Shown here: positions 8,401-11,053 of the stretch, one piece after another
Layout of the letters: each line of letters begins with the position of its first letter
Numbering within the stretch: the stretch's first letter is position 1
Source: an uncultured Clostridia bacterium
Lineage (GTDB): Bacteria; Bacillota; Clostridia; Christensenellales; Borkfalkiaceae
Direction: 5' to 3'
Assembly: GCA_947174975.1 (NCBI GenBank)
Contig: CAMWLA010000033.1
Span: 1 to 11,053 of the forward strand
Length of the DNA stretch: 11,053 bases
The notes under the pieces: generated by a model
Database searches by the model: none
What the model saw: only the letters and a program-made list of their open reading frames with translations
What the model was told of the DNA's origin: nothing
Position numbers and translations under genes: made by a program

Positions 8401-8833
8401 CTTCGTTACTCTTACTAGTATTGAACTGGAAGCGGGAACCTACTATCTAAATTGGACAGGTGAATTAAATATTATCTATATTGAAGTCTTCTATGAAGCA
8501 GAAAGGGAAATTGAGTTTACTCGTTTTATCGGAGAATCTCACGTTCAATATAGAACCGGAGGCTATTGGGGTAAAGTAAATTTAAACTATATATGGCTAG
8601 AGACCACAACCGGTGAGCAAATGAACTTAAATTGTATTTTTAATTATGATCCGGATCATTCTCTAGAGTATTGGTACTATATGAGTGATATTATTGCTAT
8701 TGAAGTTGAAGATTATGAAGAGTTCCATGAAGGACACCCTGAAGTTGGTAGAACGTTTGACGTAACCATATCACTTGGTAAACATACTAGGTTCTACTTT
8801 ACCATCGAAATTGTAGAATATTGGTTTATGTAG
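5495..8833 (+). CDS. Large membrane-anchored surface protein with InlB/Flg_new-type repeats and helical units
   Basis: A 1112-residue protein; ATG 5495 is chosen because AAGGA (5482-5486) lies 8 bases upstream and the promoter's start point excludes the earlier TTG. Residues 5-28 form one hydrophobic segment, a signal peptide or N-terminal anchor. Two near-identical 70-residue units (39-108 and 119-188), each with GWHFVGWY and ending in LYAxW, resemble Listeria-Bacteroides (Flg_new/InlB B) repeats; a linker with PPP joins them. Residues 190-425 look beta-rich, possibly a carbohydrate-binding or lectin-like fold. Residues 430-790 contain about five acidic three-helix units reminiscent of FIVAR-type repeats. 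Residues 796-859 resemble a degenerate third Flg_new repeat ending in LYGQW. The tail (870-1112) is beta-rich and aromatic. No LPxTG signal, catalytic motif or C-terminal anchor is visible. A role in adhesion or cell-envelope interaction is inferred. It is divergent from the sensor kinase; any regulation by it is speculative. Confidence 0.85.
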   Translation: MKKKYIIIGSCVLAVCLFLAIFGIVYSTMNKPDDTDKTEKYSITYVSEHGTKPENVAEATALPAQLPTVADVEGWHFVGWYTTDNFAEGSEATAGTALSANITLYAKWEAKQVTPPPTEKYSITYVSEHGTKPENVAEATALPAQLPTVSDVDGWHFVGWYTTDNFAEGSEATAGMTLTANITLYANWIPVSAYEQFVSKGNIIYANDFVKAEEVFNSTAIGNFEKYEEAYGKWFGTVNDNDAFDDKNKVFVLNGYLNVVDDSVKTTYAQLILNPVYASVIEVKAVIRVSAVAENWSVFTLMSPYSSSEYLLNLKTNGAKELCLQTRVYDAAEEEYKDSVLPESGGFVYAENKDIVIEATVDLSTGEITVTLSQTGADAKTFNDKIDTQGYEKAGLPLAFSGVQVMTAQSDSRSVGIDWLGARVVSENVEGLKALVLAQLEANYKDYDKSEYTQQLELLEKTYADGVAAIEACTTNAEVLEALNETEEAFYKIKSDSQLEAEAMKETALRELAELKDEYMNSYTIAKDSEDDYFANKEAFDELFENALKNLENSGSVEAVQNEVAYVRNALTGDGWLQNDAAVLESYRQYLVNEARNYGYENGFSDSMAQVEQEIIEPLEEDLADLNTKAEMKALYAEYLELFDSLDTEAQLLAKTKQEACTEIEEYAQLVEANLDENSETDAELIALIESVKDNAILEINNATTIDEVAGIKNAAMDEIGDLAEFVGWNLADAKTALQNYINQKKSNYSQEYALNALDQVWIDHENDFDELTSVAEVIEKLKELKDMVDAITESDITITYSYDDAVDTVTYAFGEEIDRRIQVGDADERFVWLEEDTNQEFDFSSVLPNQSYNLYGQWHDIIKKINEFNRYTYFASALPENNDLIEYTFDGDEISEDYGMAMSGESNENRNIKITLPSKGRISCHIYNFTEESPIAFIDTSINITNTNSSYGTVTLDPASFWAHVGYSFVTLTSIELEAGTYYLNWTGELNIIYIEVFYEAEREIEFTRFIGESHVQYRTGGYWGKVNLNYIWLETTTGEQMNLNCIFNYDPDHSLEYWYYMSDIIAIEVEDYEEFHEGHPEVGRTFDVTISLGKHTRFYFTIEIVEYWFM
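5609..5818 (+). repeat. Tandem repeat unit 1 in the surface-protein gene (period 240 bp)
   Basis: This 210-base unit recurs exactly 240 bases downstream. The two copies differ at 12 positions by my count (about 94% identical), with the first 74 bases identical. It encodes one Flg_new-like domain. Confidence 0.95.
5849..6058 (+). repeat. Tandem repeat unit 2 in the surface-protein gene
   Basis: Second copy of the 210-base unit, separated from the first by a 30-base linker encoding a short proline-containing stretch. Most differences from copy 1 fall in its second half. Confidence 0.95.
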
Positions 8834-8880
8834 ATTAAATAATATTTTATCATTATACTAACCTGTTCGTAACACGTTTA

Positions 8881-8918
8881 AAAAAGCCGAAACTTTCTTG
8901 CGAAAGTTTCGGCTTTTT
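8881..8918 (+). terminator. Strong intrinsic terminator of the surface-protein gene
   Basis: A perfect 17-bp inverted repeat (8881-8897 with 8902-8918) closes a 4-base loop and ends in five Ts, 48 bases after the stop codon. The A-run on the other side could allow minus-strand function as well. Confidence 0.92.
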
Positions 8919-9224
8919 GTGTTCGATTGTATCAATTACGTTGCAACGCTTTGCAGTCTGTTTTACCTAGCGGTGTGCGCGACATTCCCGAAACAACTTC
9001 TACACCCCGCCGCACGGATTTTTAAGGCATATGCGTCAAAAATCGCACTCAACAAAAACCATAAAAATAAGGGCGTTTTCAGCCAAAAACCGCCTAAAAA
9101 TACCCAACTGTTAATAAATTCCGTTTGTTCCAAATTCCCTAAATCAGCAACCTCCCAAAACTTCCCAATTATTTTCACAGAAATGAGCCGCCAACAATGG
9201 CTCATTTTGCATTTCAATTATAGT
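8919..9224. other. Intergenic stretch with no supported gene
   Basis: Open frames exist on both strands here (8898-9242 plus, 8963-9217 minus). The plus one begins inside the terminator, the minus one has a TTG start without a ribosome site, and neither resembles a family I know. The only clear structure is the hairpin at 9181-9207. The stretch may be decayed sequence associated with the neighbouring IS remnant. Confidence 0.5.
9181..9207. repeat. Perfect 9-bp hairpin, possible right-end palindrome of the IS remnant
   Basis: Bases 9181-9189 pair perfectly with 9199-9207 across a 9-base loop. It lies 17 bases beyond the end of the truncated tnpA frame. IS200/IS605 elements end in subterminal palindromes, so this could be the right-end hairpin, but a weak terminator or chance palindrome is equally possible. 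Confidence 0.4.
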
Positions 9225-9365
9225 TCAATTACAGTAAGTTAAATTATTGTCTATTATTCCTTCTCGTTGTTCGGCGTAAAAAATTTTGCGCTGATTCTTC
9301 GGTGCAAAAACTATACGATACTTGCAATTCCATTTTGTATGTAGTAAAACTTTACTGCCATTCAT
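9225..9365 (-). pseudogene. tnpA: Truncated IS200-type transposase TnpA, N-terminal 46 codons
   Basis: The frame begins at ATG 9365-9363, with GGAGG (9378-9374) 8 bases upstream, and stops at TGA 9227-9225. The segment HTKWNCKYRIVFAPK, followed by a RKIFY stretch, is the characteristic start of IS200/IS605 Y1 transposases, in which it forms the first strand of the catalytic fold. Similarity fades after about residue 38, and the family's usual length is about 130-150 residues. The HUH motif and catalytic tyrosine are absent, so the fragment should be inactive. Confidence 0.82.
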
Positions 9366-9374
9366 TTGACTATC

Positions 9375-9436
9375 CTCCGTTTGTGTAGAATAGAATTACG
9401 ATCGCCAAGTCGTAATTCTATTCTATACAAACGGAG
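9375..9436 (-). promoter_or_regulatory. 27-bp leader hairpin sequestering the tnpA ribosome site
   Basis: Bases 9375-9401 pair with 9410-9436 over 27 positions with a single non-Watson-Crick position and an 8-base loop. On the minus strand the base of the stem includes four of the five bases of the tnpA GGAGG site. In IS200, a comparable leader stem-loop is known to hide the ribosome site and keep transposase expression low. Confidence 0.75.
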
Positions 9437-9473
9437 TGATTATTTCAGTTTCATCAGCATAAGCCTTCTTGAA

Positions 9474-9490
9474 CCCCAGACCATCTGGGG
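9474..9490. repeat. Small GC-rich hairpin in the IS left end
   Basis: CCCCAGA (9474-9480) pairs with TCTGGGG (9484-9490) around a 3-base loop. It lies between the leader hairpin and the terminal terminator hairpin of the IS200-type left end and is probably part of the element's structured end. Confidence 0.6.
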
Positions 9491-9502
9491 GAGGCAATAT
9501 AC

Positions 9503-9537
9503 AAAAACAAGCCTATCCGACAGATGGGCTTGTTTTT
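9503..9537 (-). terminator. Intrinsic terminator at IS left end, just downstream of the SecB-like gene
   Basis: Fifteen pairs (9503-9517 with 9523-9537), including one G-T wobble, close a 5-base loop; the minus-strand reading ends in five Ts. It lies 7 bases past the SecB-like stop codon, so it should end the toxin-antitoxin-chaperone transcript. IS200 left ends are known to carry a terminator that blocks incoming transcription, so the same hairpin may belong to the IS. Confidence 0.85.
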
Positions 9538-9544
9538 ATAAAAA

Positions 9545-9943
9545 TTAATCATTGTCATCTAGTAGAGCGTTAATATTTAAAACCGGCAAAACATACGGTG
9601 GAACAGCAGCATTGCATGTTACCGTTGCTAATAAAGACCGCAAAAAAGGAAACAAAATGGCAACCGTATTTACTTTCATAATTTCGGAATTGCTATTTTC
9701 CCAATCTTTTAATTCAAAAATTCCAGATATAATGATTTGCAAAGTAAAAGGCGCTGGAGCTTCTTTGGTGGAATTCATCGCAATTTTTAAAACAACTTTA
9801 GCCTTATCGGCATCGATTTTATTGATCTCTTTTTTAAATGTTGGTTTAACATTAAACTCTTTACCGTCAAAATCGGAATTCAAATCAAAATGAATCTGAT
9901 TTACCTTATAGTTCAATAACTTTAACACAGAATTGCTTTCCAT
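9545..9943 (-). CDS. secB: SecB-like chaperone of a toxin-antitoxin-chaperone system
   Basis: A complete 132-residue SecB-family protein. The N-terminal NYKVNQIHFDLN (11-22) matches the first beta strand of SecB-like proteins; ILFPFLRSLLATVT (96-109) corresponds to the conserved ILFPYAR region, and PPYVLPVLNINAL (115-127) to the PPxxLxPxNF-type motif. In TAC systems such as Mycobacterium tuberculosis Rv1957, the chaperone binds an extension of the antitoxin, protects it from aggregation and degradation, and so keeps the toxin neutralised. It is the last gene of the operon. Its ATG lies inside the antitoxin gene, overlapping it by 22 bases, with AAAGGTG (9951-9957) 7 bases upstream, so translation is probably coupled. 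General secretory SecB is uncommon in Gram-positive bacteria, which favours the TA role. No N-terminal signal sequence is seen, consistent with a cytoplasmic protein. Confidence 0.85.
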   Translation of the reverse strand: MESNSVLKLLNYKVNQIHFDLNSDFDGKEFNVKPTFKKEINKIDADKAKVVLKIAMNSTKEAPAPFTLQIIISGIFELKDWENSNSEIMKVNTVAILFPFLRSLLATVTCNAAVPPYVLPVLNINALLDDND

Positions 9944-10530
9944 ATATTTTCACCTTTCTTGCTGCTTTTTTTGTTTTTTGTACCATATACAAGGTTTGAC
10001 ATCATAAAACCTGTTAAATTAGAATTGTAGTTAATTAAAAAACTGTCTATATACCAAGAATCTTGTTCTCTTTCAAGGTATTCACAAATCTTCGCACATT
10101 CCGCTTCATTCAACGCATCTTTATTTTGTTCGAATACAATACGAACGTTCTTTTTGACATTCATTAACCTTATAAGCAAGTCATGTGCAATATCCTGCGG
10201 CGCTCCATTTTCATAGCGTGCAATAGTTTTATCACCAAATCCCAGTAATCTGGCAAATGCAGTTTGCGAGATACCTATACTGCTCCTAATTTCTTTAATA
10301 TCTTCTGGCAACAAAAATCCTTTCTTTTTTCTATATAAATTATAAATGATTTTTTCATTTGCGCGTTCAAGTTCTTCGTCCCACACTTCTTCACCACATC
10401 CCGCGCATACCCTTATGGTTATTGTGGCAATAATTTTTTCGTCTTTTACCTCAAATTCCTTTTCAACCCGCTTAATTATCGTTCTCACTTCTTTTGCGCA
10501 ATTGTCGCAATAATAGTTACTGTTAGGCAT
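9922..10530 (-). CDS. mqsA: MqsA-type antitoxin with zinc ribbon, HTH domain and C-terminal extension
   Basis: A 202-residue protein. The N-terminal zinc ribbon has Cys8, Cys11, Cys42 and Cys45 (CDNC and CAGC pairs). An Xre-type helix-turn-helix follows (about 75-125), including SQTAFARLLGFGDKTIARYE, which binds operator DNA for autorepression in this family. Residues about 127-202 extend beyond the roughly 131-residue canonical MqsA; this tail, rich in aromatic residues around 149-182, is the probable chaperone-addiction region. I chose ATG 10530 because AAGGAG (10546-10541) is 10 bases upstream; an in-frame TTG at 10539 would be only one base from it. The gene follows the toxin by 32 bases and its 3' end overlaps the SecB-like gene. 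It is expected to neutralise the toxin and repress the operon. The antitoxin family is clear; chaperone dependence is inferred. Confidence 0.88.
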   Translation of the reverse strand: MPNSNYYCDNCAKEVRTIIKRVEKEFEVKDEKIIATITIRVCAGCGEEVWDEELERANEKIIYNLYRKKKGFLLPEDIKEIRSSIGISQTAFARLLGFGDKTIARYENGAPQDIAHDLLIRLMNVKKNVRIVFEQNKDALNEAECAKICEYLEREQDSWYIDSFLINYNSNLTGFMMSNLVYGTKNKKSSKKGENIWKAILC

Positions 10531-10562
10531 TTTATTCAATCTCCTTATTCAATTTGACTGTA

Positions 10563-10868
10563 CTATATCTGTATATTATCTATGTGACAGCTTATAGCTA
10601 TTAGCGGTTCTTTTATCTTAAGCTTAATATAAAAAGTTTCACCAAATGCTTGCTTTTTAAACTTCCAAATTTCGCCATCAGATCCATCGTAATCGTCTTC
10701 TGGTCCGGAAACATAATCGATGCTTGTCAACGAAAGAATTATATTTTTTAAGTCGTCTACCGTTAAGCCTAATCTAAACCGCGTCTCTCTGTTTTTTTCA
10801 GAGTTGGCGACTATGAATTGCTTAGTATGTATTGCATTTAACACATCGTTTAAAGTTCCCTGCGACAT
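10563..10868 (-). CDS. mqsR: MqsR-type mRNA interferase toxin
   Basis: A 101-residue protein and first gene of the operon, the usual toxin-first order for mqsRA. The segments GLTVDDLKNIILSL (34-47), DYVSGPEDD (51-59), EIW (66-68) and YIKLKI (80-85) match the conserved layout of the MqsR family, which are RelE-fold ribosome-independent endoribonucleases cutting mRNA, at GCU/GCA in E. coli. By hand alignment, E. coli Tyr81 corresponds to Tyr80 here, but Lys56 and Gln68 appear replaced by Ser54 and Lys69. The Y-x-x-GP-x-D pattern suggests a separate subfamily. A strong AAAGGAGG (10882-10875) sits 6 bases from the ATG. Confidence 0.85.
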   Translation of the reverse strand: MSQGTLNDVLNAIHTKQFIVANSEKNRETRFRLGLTVDDLKNIILSLTSIDYVSGPEDDYDGSDGEIWKFKKQAFGETFYIKLKIKEPLIAISCHIDNIQI

Positions 10869-10892
10869 TGGTTACCTCCTTTTAAGCATTTG

Positions 10893-10906
10893 GTATCATA
10901 TGATAC
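10893..10906. promoter_or_regulatory. Perfect 14-bp palindrome, probable antitoxin operator
   Basis: GTATCATATGATAC is a perfect palindrome lying just downstream of the predicted -10 box and spanning the first transcribed bases, ahead of the toxin ribosome site. MqsA-type antitoxins bind palindromes in their own promoter. The sequence differs from the E. coli mqsRA operator (AACCT/AGGTT type), so the specific binding is inferred. Confidence 0.65.
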
Positions 10907-10914
10907 TATATATT

Positions 10915-10942
10915 AGTATAACACATTTTATGCAATTGTAAA
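10915..10942 (-). promoter_or_regulatory. Predicted promoter of the toxin-antitoxin-chaperone operon
   Basis: On the minus strand, -35 TTTACA (10942-10937) and -10 TATACT (10920-10915) are 16 bases apart, and TGT before the -10 makes it an extended -10 box. Transcription would begin near 10908. An alternative pair, TTGCAT and TATATA with 17-base spacing, overlaps it slightly downstream. Confidence 0.65.
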
Positions 10943-11053
10943 TAATAATTGTTACATTTTTCTTAATTTGTTTAAAATCCGTTAGTCTTGGATAACGTAC
11001 AAACAACCGTCGTTTCCACTCTTGGAATTTGAAATACGTTATTTTAAAAGTTT

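Larger units (their letters stand above)
9225..9540 (-). mobile_element. IS200/IS605-family insertion-sequence remnant (left end plus tnpA start)
   Basis: Read on the minus strand, the element runs from a terminator-like hairpin (9503-9537), through a small hairpin (9474-9490) and a very long leader hairpin (9375-9436), into the first codons of an HUH Y1 transposase. This order, structured left end followed by an RBS-sequestering leader and tnpA, is known for IS200. Most of tnpA is missing, including the HUH and catalytic Tyr regions, so it cannot encode an active transposase. The element abuts the SecB-like gene (stop at 9545-9547). The exact ends are not resolved. Confidence 0.75.

Noticed and set aside
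8963..9217. Minus-strand 84-codon open frame
   Set aside because: TTG start without ribosome site and no recognised domain; overlaps the hairpin. It might be a decayed repeat, but coding cannot be supported.
8898..9242. Plus-strand 114-codon open frame
   Set aside because: It begins inside the terminator stem, has no ribosome site, and runs antisense through the hairpin at 9181-9207; no family resemblance.
9552..9893. Plus-strand open frame opposite the SecB-like gene
   Set aside because: It is the reverse-strand shadow of the SecB-like coding sequence, without a ribosome site or family resemblance.
10531..10539. TTG start at 10539 for the antitoxin
   Set aside because: The AAGGAG site would be one base from it; ATG 10530 has workable 10-base spacing and places the first Cys pair at the usual N-terminal position.
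10943..11053. Right-edge sequence examined for a gene start, tRNA or attachment site
   Set aside because: No open frame, cloverleaf or clear repeat was found in these 111 bases.

Overview
The window comes from a low-GC Gram-positive bacterium, most likely a gut-type Clostridia lineage. This is inferred from strong AGGAGG-type ribosome sites, sigma-A-like promoters, the clostridial style of the hybrid histidine kinase, and InlB/Flg_new-type repeats in a large surface protein. No rRNA, tRNA or CRISPR array was seen.

Layout, left to right. (1) Positions 1-1697 hold a minus-strand two-gene operon with its own promoter. The first gene (665-1642) encodes a protein resembling 'restriction endonuclease subunit M'. 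It overlaps by 4 bases (GTGA) a GTG-started gene that runs off the left edge and encodes a GIY-YIG (T5orf172-like) nuclease domain fused to a DEAD/DEAH helicase. Together they look like a restriction or DNA-defence module. (2) Positions 1792-5206 hold a single minus-strand hybrid sensor histidine kinase (two periplasmic-binding-protein-like sensor domains, one membrane segment, PAS-like region, HisKA, HATPase, receiver), with its own promoter and a strong terminator. (3) Positions 5410-8918 hold a divergently transcribed 1112-residue surface protein. It has an N-terminal membrane anchor, two nearly identical 70-residue repeats, a beta-rich region, about five three-helix units and a beta-rich tail, followed by a strong terminator. 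(4) Positions 8919-9224 hold no supported gene. (5) Positions 9225-9540 hold a decayed IS200/IS605-type element: the first 46 codons of tnpA plus an intact, highly structured leader. (6) Positions 9503-10942 hold a minus-strand toxin-antitoxin-chaperone (TAC) operon: MqsR-type toxin, MqsA-type antitoxin with a C-terminal extension, and a SecB-like chaperone whose start overlaps the antitoxin's end. A 14-bp palindrome lies just downstream of its promoter.

The two ends of the window are therefore both defence or addiction modules, and a sensor kinase plus a cell-surface protein lie between them. The most notable parts are the TAC operon in a Gram-positive background, which normally lacks SecB, the compact nuclease-helicase/M-like pair, and the tnpA stub whose repressive leader hairpin has outlived the transposase. 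All functional statements rest on recognising motifs and family resemblance by eye; no database search was run.
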